The translations under genes and the position numbers were made by a program. From Clostridiales bacterium (GTDB taxonomy: Bacteria > Bacillota > Clostridia > Lachnospirales > Lachnospiraceae): DNA of 64,000 nucleotides. The notes under the pieces were generated by a model. It was given only the letters and a program-made list of their open reading frames with translations. It searched no databases and was not told the origin of the DNA. Positions 35,901 through 45,035 of this stretch are shown one piece after another. Position 1 is the stretch's first letter, and each line of letters starts with the position of its first letter. Where the stretch lies: positions 1 through 64,000 of the forward strand of contig JAJQBI010000019.1 in NCBI GenBank assembly GCA_021203365.1. Reading direction: 5' to 3'.

Positions 35901-37214
35901 GCCATCCGGGCCAAAGAAGCGGAGAATAAACCCCGGACCATCCGCCCCTCCTCCATTGAAAAAGTGGTTTTCACAAAGGAGATGCGGAAAAACTATACCA
36001 TCCTCTGCCCGCAGATGTCCCCCTTCCACTTTGATATTCTGGAGGCCTGCTTCAACGCATCCGGCTATCACCTGGAGGTACTCCCCAACGACAACAAAAA
36101 CGCCGTGGATGTGGGACTGAAATATGTAAACAACGACGCCTGCTACCCGTCCCTGATGGTGGTAGGGCAGATTATGGACGCCCTCCTCTCCGGCCGGTAC
36201 GACCTGAACCGCACGGCTGTGATCATGACCCAGACAGGAGGTGGCTGCCGGGCCTCCAATTACATAGCCTTCATCCGCCGGGCGCTGAAAAAAGCCGGCA
36301 TGGAACAGATTCCGGTCATTTCCCTGAATCTGAGCGGTCTGGAGAGCAACCCCGGCTTCAAGCTCAGTCTCCCTCTGATCCGCCGGGTTTGCTACGGAGC
36401 CGTATTCGGGGATATCCTGATGAAGGTGGTGTACCGGATGCGCCCCTATGAACTGGAAAAAGGCATTGTAAACCGGAAGCACAGGATCTGGGTGGAGAGA
36501 GTAAATGCTTTTCTCACCGGAAATGAAATCAGCCACGGAAAGTTTAAAAAGATGTGCAGGGAAATGGTTCACGATTTTGACACCATTCCCATCAGTGACG
36601 AAAAGAAGCCACGGGTAGGCATTGTAGGCGAAATACTGGTAAAATTCCTGCCCGCCGCCAACAATCATCTGGCGGAGCTCCTGGAAGCGGAAGGCGCGGA
36701 GCCGGTGTGCCCGGATCTGATTGATTTCATGTGCTACTGCTTCTACAATCAGAATTTCAAGTCACAGTACCTGGGCTTTAAGAAATCCGGCGCAACTATA
36801 GCGAATCTGGGCAATAAGGGCATCGAATGGCTTCGGAAAACCGCCAATGAGGCCCTGGCACAGAGCCGGCACTTCAGTCCGGCTTCCCGGATTGAGGATC
36901 TGGCCAAAATGGCCGCGCCCATTGTATCTGCCGGGAACCAGACCGGAGAGGGATGGTTCCTTACCGGAGAGATGATGGAGCTGATCCACGGAGGCGTGCC
37001 CAACATTGTCTGCATCCAGCCCTTCGCCTGTCTGCCCAACCACATTGTGGGAAAAGGAGTCATCAAGGAAATCCGCCGGATGTATCCCCAGGCCAACATC
37101 GTGGCCATCGATTACGATCCCGGCGCCAGCGAGGTAAACCAGCTGAACCGGATCAAGCTGATGCTCTCCACAGCACAGAAGAATTTACATAAGGACGAAA
37201 AAAGGGACGCATAA
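32970..37214 (+). CDS. Large acyl-CoA dehydratase activase-related protein, duplicated ATPase plus HgdB-like part
   Basis: The 1414-residue protein opens with an ASKHA/BadF-type ATPase (LGIDIGSTTVKIAILDE, with NGICAGGTGSFIDQMASL holding a cluster-type Cys). A second copy follows from about residue 317 (LGIDAGSTTTKTALIGEDG, NEACSSGCGSFIETFAKSL, GTRCTVFMNSKVKQ). A Cys-rich linker near 605 (NCKGCTNNCRLTISKF) leads to a DUF2229-type domain, and the C-terminal third resembles HgdB-type dehydratase subunits. In HgdC the cysteines bind one [4Fe-4S] cluster between subunits; here both units are on one chain. Large proteins of this type are widespread in clostridia with no firm function. The start has AGGAGG at long (14 bp) spacing. 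Confidence 0.85.
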   Translation: MKKHTLGIDIGSTTVKIAILDEEENLLFADYERHFANIQETLADLLQKACAELGELTVSPVITGSGGLTLANHLEVPFVQEVIAVSTALQKIAPKTDVAIELGGEDAKIIYFEGGNIEQRMNGICAGGTGSFIDQMASLLQTDASGLNEYAKNYKALYTIAARCGVFAKTDIQPLINDGATKEDLSASIFQAVVNQTISGLACGKPIRGHVAFLGGPLHFLSELKQAFIRTLKLDEEHTIAPENSHLFAAMGSAMNAKEEVEVSLSGLCERLRGTIKLDFEVARMEPLFESEEDYQAFHQRQSVYQVRTGDLVSYRGNCYLGIDAGSTTTKTALIGEDGSLLYSFYSNNNGNPLKTTIRSIQEIYSLLPEGARIAYSCSTGYGEALIKAALLLDEGEVETISHYYAAAFFDPEVDCILDIGGQDMKCIKIRNGAVDSVQLNEACSSGCGSFIETFAKSLNYTIQDFARAALFARHPIDLGTRCTVFMNSKVKQAQKEGAEVSDISAGLAYSVIKNALYKVIKVSDASELGKHIVVQGGTFYNDAVLRSFEKIAQCQAIRPDIAGIMGAFGAALIARERYEEGRETTMLSSEKVNALKYTTSMANCKGCTNNCRLTISKFSGGRQYISGNRCERGIGKEKNKDHIPNLFEYKYKRLFSYKPLTADKAVRGKVGIPRVLNMFENYPFWFTFFTELNYQVVLSPTSTRKIYELGIESIPSESECYPAKLAHGHVTWLIRKGVKFIFYPCVPYERTEFPEAVNHYNCPIVTSYAENIKNNVDELNDPSIDFRNPFMSFTSEEILTRRLVEIFKGEIPENEVKDAAHKAWEELAAARLDVQKKGEETLEYMKKTGRRGIVLAGRPYHIDPEIHHGIPDLINSYGLAVFTEDSISHLGEVERPLRVNDQWMYHSRLYAAANFVKTRDDLDLVQLNSFGCGLDAVTTDEVNEILEGSGKIYTCLKIDEVNNLGAARIRIRSLLAAIRAKEAENKPRTIRPSSIEKVVFTKEMRKNYTILCPQMSPFHFDILEACFNASGYHLEVLPNDNKNAVDVGLKYVNNDACYPSLMVVGQIMDALLSGRYDLNRTAVIMTQTGGGCRASNYIAFIRRALKKAGMEQIPVISLNLSGLESNPGFKLSLPLIRRVCYGAVFGDILMKVVYRMRPYELEKGIVNRKHRIWVERVNAFLTGNEISHGKFKKMCREMVHDFDTIPISDEKKPRVGIVGEILVKFLPAANNHLAELLEAEGAEPVCPDLIDFMCYCFYNQNFKSQYLGFKKSGATIANLGNKGIEWLRKTANEALAQSRHFSPASRIEDLAKMAAPIVSAGNQTGEGWFLTGEMMELIHGGVPNIVCIQPFACLPNHIVGKGVIKEIRRMYPQANIVAIDYDPGASEVNQLNRIKLMLSTAQKNLHKDEKRDA

Positions 37215-37215
37215 C

Positions 37216-37251
37216 AAAAAGGGAACTGGCCAAAAAGTCAGTTCCCTTTTT
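37216..37251. terminator. Bidirectional terminator between convergent genes
   Basis: AAAAAGGGAACTG and CAGTTCCCTTTTT pair around GCCAAAAAGT. It serves the activase gene and the flippase gene. Confidence 0.85.
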
Positions 37252-37257
37252 ATTGCG

Positions 37258-38877
37258 TTATACCAGATGTAACTTCGCCGCCAGCTGATAAATCGTCCGC
37301 CCTCCGGGAATGCCGGACAGCTGCTCCGCAGTGGGTTTTTCCAGCAGAAGATAGACAACGAAATACACAAGCACCGCCGCCAGAATCGCCACGCACAGGC
37401 TTATGGCATTGGAATGAATCAGAGCATAAAGGCCGTGATATATCAGTCCCGCAGCCACCCCCATGGGAACAGAGGCCAGAATGGGATGAAGATAAGCCTG
37501 CCTCCAGGGATTTCTGTACTGAAGATATCTCTTCATAGCCCGGTCATTGAGGACGCAGACCACCACAGCGTAGATAATCATGGCCACAAGAAGGGAATAG
37601 ATTCCCAGATCCGTGAACATCAGAAGCAGCACCACCGCCACCACATCCACGATCAGAGCGGCCGCAGCCGTGAGCATGGGAATCCTGGGTTTTCCAATTC
37701 CCTGGAGAACGCCGTTGGAAATATTGGACATCCCGTTTAACAGAATCGTAAAAGATCCCAGCATAAGCAGATTCCCGGCCACCCCGTTGGTTCCCCCGAA
37801 CAGAAGGGAGACAATAGGATGAGCCAGCACCGCCAGTCCCACGGCACAGGGAATGGAAATAAACATGGAAAGCCACACCGTCTGGTCTACCCGGCTTCGG
37901 GTCTCCGTCAGATCTCCTGTGGCATACAGGGCGGAAACCTCCGGAATCATGGAAGTGGGCGCCGCACTGGAGAGGGTCAGGGGAATATTGATAATGCTCA
38001 TAAAATATGTGGCGTATTCCGCGTACAGAGCACTGACCGCATCTGCGTCCACGCCCTGAATTCCCTGAATCTCGGAAAAAAGGACCCCGTTGATATAGCC
38101 GTTCACGTTATAGATAAACGTACTGAGAATAATCGGCGACACAATCAGCACAATCAGCTTCAGAATGGCTCCATAGGACTCCTCCTTATGGCGGCGGTCC
38201 TTCCTGGCCCGGCGAATCATGATTTTCCGGTTTACCCCATATACCAGCAGCATGAACAGAAGTGCAGTCACTACCCCCGCCGTAGTTCCCACCGTTGAGC
38301 CGGCCGCGCCCCATTTGGCCACGTCTCCCTCTGTGCCGTCAGAAATATACCGTATAAAAAGCCAGGCGGCCAGAATGCTGACAATGGCGTTGAAAATCTG
38401 CTCCAGGATCTGGGAAACGGAAGTGGGCATCATATTCCGGTACGCCTGAAAATACCCCCGGAAGACTCCCAGAATTCCGGACAGAAAGATGGTGGGCGCC
38501 AGAATCTGCAGGGCCAGCACCGCGTTTGGCTGATTGCTGGGAATAATCAGACCCGCCCCAAAAAGACAGAACAGTCCTGCCGCTCCGCCCACGATCACCG
38601 CGTAGATCATGGAGCCTTTAAAAATCTTATGAGCATTCCGGTAGTCCTTCACCGCGATCCTCTCGGAAATCAGCTTGGAAACTGCCTGAGGAATGCTGTA
38701 GGAGGAAATCATCAGCAGGATCATATAGGCGTTCTGCGCCAGGCTGATGTACCCCATTCCCTGGTTCCCCACAATAGTGGAAAGAGGACTTTTATATAAC
38801 AGGCCGATGACCTTGGAGATCATGGCCGCGAGCATCAGAAAAGATGCGTTTTTAACCAGATTGTTTTTTTCTTTCAT
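37258..38877 (-). CDS. MOP-superfamily flippase (SpoVB/MurJ-like)
   Basis: The 539-residue membrane protein has about 14 helices and the SpoVB-type N-terminus (KNASFLMLAAMISKVIGLLY, GYISLAQNAYMILLMISSYS, IPQAVSKLISERIAVKDYRN). Such proteins move lipid-linked wall precursors or spore polysaccharide across the membrane. Whether this is a sporulation SpoVB or the general MurJ-like flippase is not decided by sequence alone. It starts 4 bp after the ung stop with no good ribosome site, so it depends on translational coupling to ung. Confidence 0.85.
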   Translation of the reverse strand: MKEKNNLVKNASFLMLAAMISKVIGLLYKSPLSTIVGNQGMGYISLAQNAYMILLMISSYSIPQAVSKLISERIAVKDYRNAHKIFKGSMIYAVIVGGAAGLFCLFGAGLIIPSNQPNAVLALQILAPTIFLSGILGVFRGYFQAYRNMMPTSVSQILEQIFNAIVSILAAWLFIRYISDGTEGDVAKWGAAGSTVGTTAGVVTALLFMLLVYGVNRKIMIRRARKDRRHKEESYGAILKLIVLIVSPIILSTFIYNVNGYINGVLFSEIQGIQGVDADAVSALYAEYATYFMSIINIPLTLSSAAPTSMIPEVSALYATGDLTETRSRVDQTVWLSMFISIPCAVGLAVLAHPIVSLLFGGTNGVAGNLLMLGSFTILLNGMSNISNGVLQGIGKPRIPMLTAAAALIVDVVAVVLLLMFTDLGIYSLLVAMIIYAVVVCVLNDRAMKRYLQYRNPWRQAYLHPILASVPMGVAAGLIYHGLYALIHSNAISLCVAILAAVLVYFVVYLLLEKPTAEQLSGIPGGRTIYQLAAKLHLV

Positions 38878-38881
38878 TTTT

Positions 38882-39556
38882 CTACAGGTTTTCGATCTGC
38901 CAGTCTATGGACTCCAACCCGTTCTCCTTCAGAAATTCGTTGGCTTTGCTGAAATGCCTGCACCCGAAAAATCCCCGGTATGCAGACAGCGGACTGGGGT
39001 GCGGCGCCTCCAGGATCAGGTGGGCAGGATTATTCAGCATGGATTTTTTCATCTGCGCCGGCCGGCCCCAGAGAAGAAACACAATTGGCCTGTCCTGCTC
39101 GTTCAAAACCCGGATGGCCGCATCGGTAAACTCCTCCCACCCGATTCCCCGGTGAGAATTCGCCTGGTGCGCACGGACCGTGAGCACCGTGTTCAAAAGA
39201 AGGACACCCTGATTCGCCCATTTTTCCAGGCATCCGTGATTGGGTATATAGCAGCCGCAGTCATCGTGCAGCTCCTGGTAAATATTGACCAGAGAGGGCG
39301 GAATCTCCACCCCTTTTTTCACAGAAAAGCAAAGCCCGTGAGCCTGCCCGTCGTTGTGATAGGGATCCTGTCCCAGAATCACCACCTTCACATCCTTTAA
39401 AGGCGTAAAATGAAAAGCGTTAAACATATCCTGGGGCGGAGGGAAAACCTTTCTGGTCCGGTATTCCTCCATAACGGTTTTATAAAGTTTCGCGTAATAT
39501 GGCTGACGAAATTCATCCTTCAGCGCTTCCTGCCAGTCTCCGGCTATGGCCGCCAT
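38882..39556 (-). CDS. ung: Uracil-DNA glycosylase
   Basis: The family 1 enzyme has VVILGQDPYHNDGQAHGLCF, with the catalytic Asp, and EAPHPSPLSAYRGFFGCRHF, with the His. The ATG at 39556 (MAAIAGDWQEALKDEF) has GGTGAGAAGG ahead; a GTG three codons upstream is also possible. It removes uracil from DNA. It sits 76 bp after hisF, with the flippase gene next. Confidence 0.96.
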   Translation of the reverse strand: MAAIAGDWQEALKDEFRQPYYAKLYKTVMEEYRTRKVFPPPQDMFNAFHFTPLKDVKVVILGQDPYHNDGQAHGLCFSVKKGVEIPPSLVNIYQELHDDCGCYIPNHGCLEKWANQGVLLLNTVLTVRAHQANSHRGIGWEEFTDAAIRVLNEQDRPIVFLLWGRPAQMKKSMLNNPAHLILEAPHPSPLSAYRGFFGCRHFSKANEFLKENGLESIDWQIENL

Positions 39557-39632
39557 CCTTCTCACCCTGCCCTCTCATCTTCTGAATTGTCCGGCCCGCA
39601 AAGGCCCGCTCTCTCATGGTCCAAAGCTTTCC

Positions 39633-40391
39633 TTATCTTCGAACGGGAATTCCCTCCCCGGCCAGATAATCCTTCACCTCCCGGATTTCCAGCTCTCTGT
39701 AGTGGAAAAGAGACGCCGCCAGAGCCGCATCCGCCTTTCCCTCAGTCAGCGCATCCTTAAAATGCGCAAGGGTTCCGGCCCCGCCGGAAGCGATCACAGG
39801 AATGGAAACCGCCTCCGCGATGGCTCGGGTGAGGGGAATGTCATATCCCGCCTTCGTCCCGTCACAGTCCATACTGGTGAGCAGAATCTCCCCCGCCCCC
39901 AGATCCTGGACCCGTTTCGCCCACTCCACGGCGTCTATGCCCGTATCCAGCCGCCCGCCGTGCTTGTAAATATTCCATCCTCCATCCGGACGGCTCTTGG
40001 CGTCAATGGCCACCACCACACACTGGCTGCCGAATTTCTCAGCGGCTTCCCGGATCAGCTCCGGCCGGTCAATAGCCGCTGAATTTACAGAAATCTTATC
40101 CGCGCCTTCCCGAAGAAGCCGGCGGAAGTCCTCCACCGTCCGAATTCCGCCGCCCACCGTAAAAGGGATAAATACCTGGGAGGCTACCGCCCGGACCATG
40201 TCCACAACCGTATCTCTCTCCTCATTGGAGGCTGTGATATCCAGAAAAACCAGCTCATCCGCCCCCGCCTCATCGTAGATGCGGGCGATCTCCACCGGAT
40301 CTCCGGCATCCTGGAGATTCACAAAGTTCACACCCTTTACCACCCGTCCCTTATTCACATCCAGACAGGGAATGATTCTCTTGGTAAGCAT
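39633..40391 (-). CDS. hisF: Imidazole glycerol phosphate synthase, cyclase subunit
   Basis: The 252-residue (beta/alpha)8 protein has [20 protein letters not shown] with the catalytic Asp and [20 protein letters not shown] with the second. It uses ammonia from HisH to make IGP and AICAR. It overlaps the hisH stop (TGATG) with GGAAAGGAGG ahead. Only hisH and hisF of the histidine genes are in the window. Confidence 0.98.
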   Translation of the reverse strand: MLTKRIIPCLDVNKGRVVKGVNFVNLQDAGDPVEIARIYDEAGADELVFLDITASNEERDTVVDMVRAVASQVFIPFTVGGGIRTVEDFRRLLREGADKISVNSAAIDRPELIREAAEKFGSQCVVVAIDAKSRPDGGWNIYKHGGRLDTGIDAVEWAKRVQDLGAGEILLTSMDCDGTKAGYDIPLTRAIAEAVSIPVIASGGAGTLAHFKDALTEGKADAALAASLFHYRELEIREVKDYLAGEGIPVRR

Positions 40392-41011
40392 CAGCGTGCC
40401 TCCTTTCCGATCGCAGCAAAGTTCCGGAGCATGGCAAGGCCGTACCGGCTGCTCTTCTCCGGGTGAAACTGGCAGGCAAACACATTTCCCTTTTCCACCG
40501 AGGCATGCATACAGGTGCTGTAACCAACTGTCGCCTTCACAATCTCCGGTTCCTCCGCCTGGAGATAATAGGAATGCACAAAATATACACAGGTCTGCTC
40601 CGGGATCCCCGCAAACAGTCTTCCCTCATTCTGAAGGTGAATGGAATTCCATCCCATGTGGGGAATCTTAAGGCCGGGAGCGAAGGGAATTTTCACAATT
40701 TTCCCCTTCAGGATTCCAAGGCCTTCCACCCCCGGGCTTTCCTCACTGCTCTCAAACAGCAGCTGCAGCCCCAGACAGATGCCCAGAAAGGGCGTCTGTC
40801 TCTCTGTGATCTCCCGGATCACGGGAATCAGTCCGAAGGCTCCCAGCTTCCCCATGGCATCGCCAAAGCTTCCCACCCCGGGAAGAATCACCCGGTCTGC
40901 CTTAAGAAGGATCTCCGGATCCCGGGTGACAACAGTCTCCTCCCCGAGAAACTGAAACGCCTTTTCCACACTCCGTATATTCCCGGCGTCGTAATCAATA
41001 ATTGCAATCAT
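40391..41011 (-). CDS. hisH: Imidazole glycerol phosphate synthase, glutaminase subunit
   Basis: The 206-residue class I glutaminase has [17 protein letters not shown] with the nucleophile Cys and [16 protein letters not shown] with the catalytic His-Glu pair. It feeds ammonia to HisF. AAGAGGGAAAATAGTATT precedes the ATG. Confidence 0.98.
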   Translation of the reverse strand: MIAIIDYDAGNIRSVEKAFQFLGEETVVTRDPEILLKADRVILPGVGSFGDAMGKLGAFGLIPVIREITERQTPFLGICLGLQLLFESSEESPGVEGLGILKGKIVKIPFAPGLKIPHMGWNSIHLQNEGRLFAGIPEQTCVYFVHSYYLQAEEPEIVKATVGYSTCMHASVEKGNVFACQFHPEKSSRYGLAMLRNFAAIGKEAR

Positions 41012-41155
41012 AATACTATTTTCCCTCTTAAATAAGCGATTTCCCTTGCTTTTAAGCCATTTCCTGAAGTTCGCTTATCTTTAATTCCGTTACATTTTGT
41101 TACGTCTCATTTAGCATACTAATTAGTACGGGAAATTTTTTACTAATTATATCTC

Positions 41156-41204
41156 AAAAACAGGCTGTTGCAAAGAGTATTTTCTCCCGCCGCAGCCTGT
41201 TTTT
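41156..41204. terminator. Terminator after the histidine kinase gene
   Basis: AAAAACAGGCTG and CAGCCTGTTTTT pair around a 25-nt loop. It lies 45 bp beyond the kinase stop. Between it and hisH (41012-41155) is an AT-rich stretch that should carry the hisH promoter; I see no convincing boxes. Confidence 0.8.
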
Positions 41205-41248
41205 CAGTTTTGTTTTTCAGTTTCCCGGTTCTGACAGCGGATCCCTGT

Positions 41249-42796
41249 TTATTTCCGGTCCAGGGTAAACCAGAATTCCACTCCGTTGTCGTAATTCTGG
41301 ACCCCGTATTCCTGATTCAGCCCTTCTATAATGGCTTTCACAATAGACAGGCCGATTCCGCTTCCGCCGTATTCCCTTGTGCGGGCCTTGTCCACCTTGT
41401 AGAACTTATTCCAGAGATTTGGAAGATCCTCCTCCGGGATGGGCTGCCCGGTATTAAATACCGTAATGCACACCCGGTCTTCCTTCTCCAGAACCTTGAT
41501 CTCAATCTCCCGGGCACCTTCCAGATGATTCAGGGCATTGCTGGTATAGTTCGTAACCACTTCCTCGATCTTAAACTCATCGGCCCAGACATACACCGGC
41601 TCCTTTTGCTCAAAAATCACCCGGGCCTCCTTCTGCTCAATGAGAATGGCCATGGAATCCAGTACCCCGCGGATCACCGTAGTAATGTCAAAACGCTCCA
41701 TCACCATGGCGTCCCCGCCGGATTCCAGCTGGTTCAGAGTCAGAAGATTGCGCACCAGCTTGTTCATCTTGCCCGCCTCATCCATGATCACGTCGCAGTA
41801 GAATTCCCGGCTCTCCGGATCCTCTGAGATATTCTCCTTCAGCCCTTCGGCATAGCCCTGTACCAGGGCAATGGGAGTTTTCAGCTCGTGGGCTACATTG
41901 TTCAGGAATTCCTTGCGCATCTCATCAATTTTGATCTTGTTCTCAATATCCTTCTGCAGCTCGTTGTTGGCCATTTTAAGCTCTGAAACGGTCTGCTCCA
42001 GCTGCTCTGACATCCGGTTGAAATTATCTCCCAGAACATCCACTTCGTTTCCCGCATGGCTCTGGTATTTTGCCTCAAAATTCAGATCCGACATTTTCTG
42101 AGAAAGAGTGACCAGCTCACTGATGGGCCGGGTCAGCTTCCGGGTCATCCACATGACAATAATCACACTGAGCGCCAGAATCGCTGTCCCCACAAACAGA
42201 TAGAATTTGTTGGAAATACTCACGCTCTCCTGAATGCTGGCCAGCGGAGTGCGGATAATAAAATAGTATTCCCCGTCATTAAAAATGCCCCAGCATTCCA
42301 CATAGTCCATCCCGGCGAACTCATCGTGAATCTGCTGTACCACATAGGTATCCGACTGCTCCAGGGTCTGCCCGCCCTGCCCGTCGGAATCCACTCCGAA
42401 GGCATAGCCAAACAGCTTGCTGCGAAGAACCCTCTCATTCTCTCCCCAGTAAGCCCAGCGGGTATTGGTGGCATCGATTATCACCCAGGACAGATTATTC
42501 TTTGAGCTTGTCTGCTCCAGCTCCGTAGGGATATCTGCCTGAATATTCCCCGGCTTTTCCCCTTCTGTTTCGTCCGCCACATCATCTGTCTGAAGAATGG
42601 AATCCAGATCCAGAGAGGCCAGAGTCTCCATGGCTTCCAGAAGAACCTCCTGTTTCTGGAGGATGTAATATTTTTCCAGAAAAAGAATGTTCACGGCCAT
42701 GATGCTCACCATAGACAACAGGAGCATTCCCACAAACAACAGGGAAATCTGAAACCGCATGCTGTGATATTTCCTGGGTTTGCGGGAAAGTTTCAT
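41249..42796 (-). CDS. Membrane sensor histidine kinase
   Basis: The 515-residue protein has two membrane helices (about 15-37 and 190-212) bracketing a 150-residue outside domain, then HAMP, HisKA (NNVAHELKTPIALVQGYAEG, phospho-His) and HATPase_c (NYTSNALNHLEGA, GGSGIGLSIVKAI). Signal unknown; the outside domain has no recognised fold. Its start overlaps the regulator stop by ATGA, so the pair is translated together. It is the partner of the regulator at 42793-43473. Confidence 0.95.
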   Translation of the reverse strand: MKLSRKPRKYHSMRFQISLLFVGMLLLSMVSIMAVNILFLEKYYILQKQEVLLEAMETLASLDLDSILQTDDVADETEGEKPGNIQADIPTELEQTSSKNNLSWVIIDATNTRWAYWGENERVLRSKLFGYAFGVDSDGQGGQTLEQSDTYVVQQIHDEFAGMDYVECWGIFNDGEYYFIIRTPLASIQESVSISNKFYLFVGTAILALSVIIVMWMTRKLTRPISELVTLSQKMSDLNFEAKYQSHAGNEVDVLGDNFNRMSEQLEQTVSELKMANNELQKDIENKIKIDEMRKEFLNNVAHELKTPIALVQGYAEGLKENISEDPESREFYCDVIMDEAGKMNKLVRNLLTLNQLESGGDAMVMERFDITTVIRGVLDSMAILIEQKEARVIFEQKEPVYVWADEFKIEEVVTNYTSNALNHLEGAREIEIKVLEKEDRVCITVFNTGQPIPEEDLPNLWNKFYKVDKARTREYGGSGIGLSIVKAIIEGLNQEYGVQNYDNGVEFWFTLDRK

Positions 42797-43473
42797 TCCT
42801 CTACCTCGAATTTATACCCCATTCCCCACACCGTCTTGATATATTCTCCCTTGCTTCCCATTTTGCTGCGAAGCTTCTTCACATGAGTATCGATGGTCCG
42901 GGCATCGCCAAAATAATCATAATTCCACACGGAATTCAGAATCTTCTCTCTGGAAAGGGCAATCCCTTCATTTTCCAGGAAATAGGAAAGAAGCTCAAAT
43001 TCCTTAAAGCTCAGCTCCATGGGTTTCCCGTCCACAGTGGCCTGATGAGCCGCCTTGTCAATAACGATCCCCCCGGAGGAAAGCACTTCGTCCGCATTGC
43101 TCTGCCCGGTTCTGCGGAGAATAGCCTCCACCCGGGCCACCAGGATCTTTGGACTGAATGGCTTGGAAATATACTCATCCACCCCCAGCTCAAAGCCCAG
43201 AAGCTCGTCCCTCTCATCGCTCCGCGCTGTCAGCATGATGATGGGCACTCTGGAGTTTTTCCGGATTTCCCGGCACACTTCCCAGCCGTCCATTTTGGGC
43301 ATCATTACATCCAGAATCAAAAGAGAAATATCCTTTTCTTTATAAAAAATATCCATGGCTTCCTCACCGTTGGACGCTTCCAGCACCTGAAAGTTCTTCT
43401 TGGCAAGAAAATCCTTCACCAGCTTTCTCATACGGCTTTCATCGTCCACCACCAGGATTTTCAGAGATTCCAT
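42793..43473 (-). CDS. OmpR/PhoB-family response regulator
   Basis: The 226-residue regulator has a receiver with ILVVDDESRMRKLVKDFL, phospho-Asp in SLLILDVMMPKMDGWEV and Lys in YISKPFSPK, and a winged helix (LSREKILNSVWNYDYFGDAR) that binds DNA. GGAGGAAGGTAT precedes the ATG. It is the first gene of the two-gene signalling unit; targets unknown. Confidence 0.96.
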   Translation of the reverse strand: MESLKILVVDDESRMRKLVKDFLAKKNFQVLEASNGEEAMDIFYKEKDISLLILDVMMPKMDGWEVCREIRKNSRVPIIMLTARSDERDELLGFELGVDEYISKPFSPKILVARVEAILRRTGQSNADEVLSSGGIVIDKAAHQATVDGKPMELSFKEFELLSYFLENEGIALSREKILNSVWNYDYFGDARTIDTHVKKLRSKMGSKGEYIKTVWGMGYKFEVEE

Positions 43474-43619
43474 ATACCTTCCTCCGTTTCTCAGAAATTA
43501 CGGGCCGGCCCTTACCTCAGAATTCCTCAGATATTCGCTCATAAGGCCTGGCTGTCTACCAGTTAAACGTTACACTAGACTATAGCAGAGAAATATGTCA
43601 CTTTTGTGAACGAGGACAC

Positions 43620-43657
43620 AAAAAGTCTGTCACATTTCCGGAATGTCACAGACTTTT
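43620..43657. terminator. Bidirectional-looking terminator after the XRE gene
   Basis: AAAAGTCTGT and ACAGACTTTT enclose a CACATT/AATGTC inner stem and CCGG loop. It lies 35 bp beyond the XRE stop. The 43474-43692 gap holds only this and the regulator's upstream region. Confidence 0.75.
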
Positions 43658-43692
43658 CAGGAATTCACTTCGCCGCAGGCGGTTTCATCACT

Positions 43693-43959
43693 TTACTTAT
43701 CCCCCGCCTCCGGGGCTTTCTCCGAAGTCCCATCCTCTTCGGGAACATATTCCAGCAGGTCCTGGATCTGGCAGTCCAGCGAGCAGCAGATTCTCGCCAG
43801 AACGGCTGTATCCAGCCGGGTAACCTTTCCTCTGCAGTAGTTGTTCAGCTGAGTACGCTGCAGCTCCGCCCGGTGAGACAGCTTGTTCTTGCTCAGACCC
43901 TTCTCCGCCAGCAGGTCCTCCAGGTTGATCCGAATGTACCCATAGTGCTTCTCTTCCAT
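43693..43959 (-). CDS. Small XRE-type regulator
   Basis: The ATG at 43959 follows GAGGAGAAATACAT; the upstream frame to 44046 has no ribosome site. The 88-residue product is an HTH of the type with a short degenerate recognition helix (INLEDLLAEKGLSKNKLSHR, TQLNNYCRGKVTRLDTAVLA) and an acidic tail. It is a stand-alone DNA-binding regulator with unknown target, common in Lachnospiraceae genomes. Confidence 0.85.
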   Translation of the reverse strand: MEEKHYGYIRINLEDLLAEKGLSKNKLSHRAELQRTQLNNYCRGKVTRLDTAVLARICCSLDCQIQDLLEYVPEEDGTSEKAPEAGDK

Positions 43960-44128
43960 ATGTATTTCTCCTCTGGTGTGCGGCCGTCCCGGATAAAGCT
44001 TCTCTCTCCTGATTCCAGAAGAGCCGTCATGCATCCGTTCCGGCAAAAACAGTTTTCAACACAACCAGTGTAAGAAATCACTCTGGAAAAATTAAGTTCT
44101 AAGATGTCTGATGTAATTTCCGACACAG

Positions 44129-44157
44129 TGTATAAAACAACATTATTCTCAATGTAA
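44129..44157 (-). promoter_or_regulatory. Promoter of the small XRE gene
   Basis: TTACAT (44152-44157), 17 bp, TATACA (44129-44134) on the minus strand. Palindromic element copy E abuts it. The 43960-44314 gap otherwise contains only the leader and the efp terminator. Confidence 0.5.
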
Positions 44158-44158
44158 A

Positions 44159-44194
44159 ATGATGTTGGGGCAAAAGCATTTGACCCTGTATCAT
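44159..44194 (+). repeat. Palindromic element copy E, short form
   Basis: ATGATGTTGGGGCAAAAGC joined to ATTTGACCCTGTATCAT: two ends with nothing between. Arms GGGGCAAA/TTTGACCC have one mismatch. Confidence 0.6.
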
Positions 44195-44206
44195 AAAAAT
44201 ACAGGG

Positions 44207-44240
44207 CAAAAAAGGGAACCCGATACGGCTCCCTTTAAGG
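44207..44240 (-). terminator. Terminator after efp
   Basis: On the minus strand AAAGGGAGCC and GGGTTCCCTT pair, followed by TTTT. Confidence 0.7.
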
Positions 44241-44314
44241 TTTCATTCTCCGCTTTCCAAAGCCGGAAACACGAGGCCGATAATTCCTCCTGTTCCCTCG
44301 CTCTCAAAACAGAA

Positions 44315-44872
44315 TCAGACTCTGGAGAGATACTCTCCCTTCCTTGTATCAATCTTGAGCTTGTCTCCCTGGTTTACAAACAGCGGAACCATAACCTGTG
44401 CCCCCGTCTCCACGATGGCCGGCTTTGTCGCTCCCTGCGCTGTATTCCCGGCAAATCCGGGCTCAGTCTCAATTACTTCAAGTTCCACAAAGAAAGGTGC
44501 CTCCACGGAGAGAACTTCTCCGTTATATTTGCAGACCTTTACATTCTCTCCCTCTTTCACAAAACGGAGAGCGTCCCCGACCTGATCCGCCGTCAGACCC
44601 ACCTGATCGTAGGTCTCCACATCCATAAAATAGAACAGATCCCCGTCAGAATAAGTATACTGCATCTCCACACGGTCAATGCGGGCCTCCTGGAATTTCT
44701 CCTCCGGGCGGAAGGATCTCTCCACCACAGAGCCGGAAACGATGTTCTTATACTTGGTCCTCACAAAGGCCGCACCCTTTCCCGGTTTTACATGCTGAAA
44801 TTCAACAATCTGACATACATTCCCGTCTATTTCCAGCGTCATGCCATTTCTGATCTCACCTGCTGAAACCAT
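44315..44872 (-). CDS. efp: Elongation factor P
   Basis: The ATG at 44872 is preceded by AGGAGGAGGAAAAGATTC; the longer frame to 44941 has no support. The 185-residue protein has the three beta-barrel domains of EF-P ([19 protein letters not shown], the tip loop [17 protein letters not shown] with the tip Lys, and [20 protein letters not shown]). It rescues ribosomes stalled on polyproline. No modification enzyme gene is adjacent. Confidence 0.98.
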   Translation of the reverse strand: MVSAGEIRNGMTLEIDGNVCQIVEFQHVKPGKGAAFVRTKYKNIVSGSVVERSFRPEEKFQEARIDRVEMQYTYSDGDLFYFMDVETYDQVGLTADQVGDALRFVKEGENVKVCKYNGEVLSVEAPFFVELEVIETEPGFAGNTAQGATKPAIVETGAQVMVPLFVNQGDKLKIDTRKGEYLSRV

Positions 44873-45035
44873 GAATCTTTTCCTCCTCCTGAGCTGTATT
44901 TTCAGCCAGACTGGCCGTACTGCAGACAACCTCTGGCCCAATCATGGGACTTCCCAATCAAATGTATGATTCTGCCGTCCGCTTCCAAAGCGGCGGCACC
45001 ACTATGCAGTATTTTATAATACATCCCACGATTTT

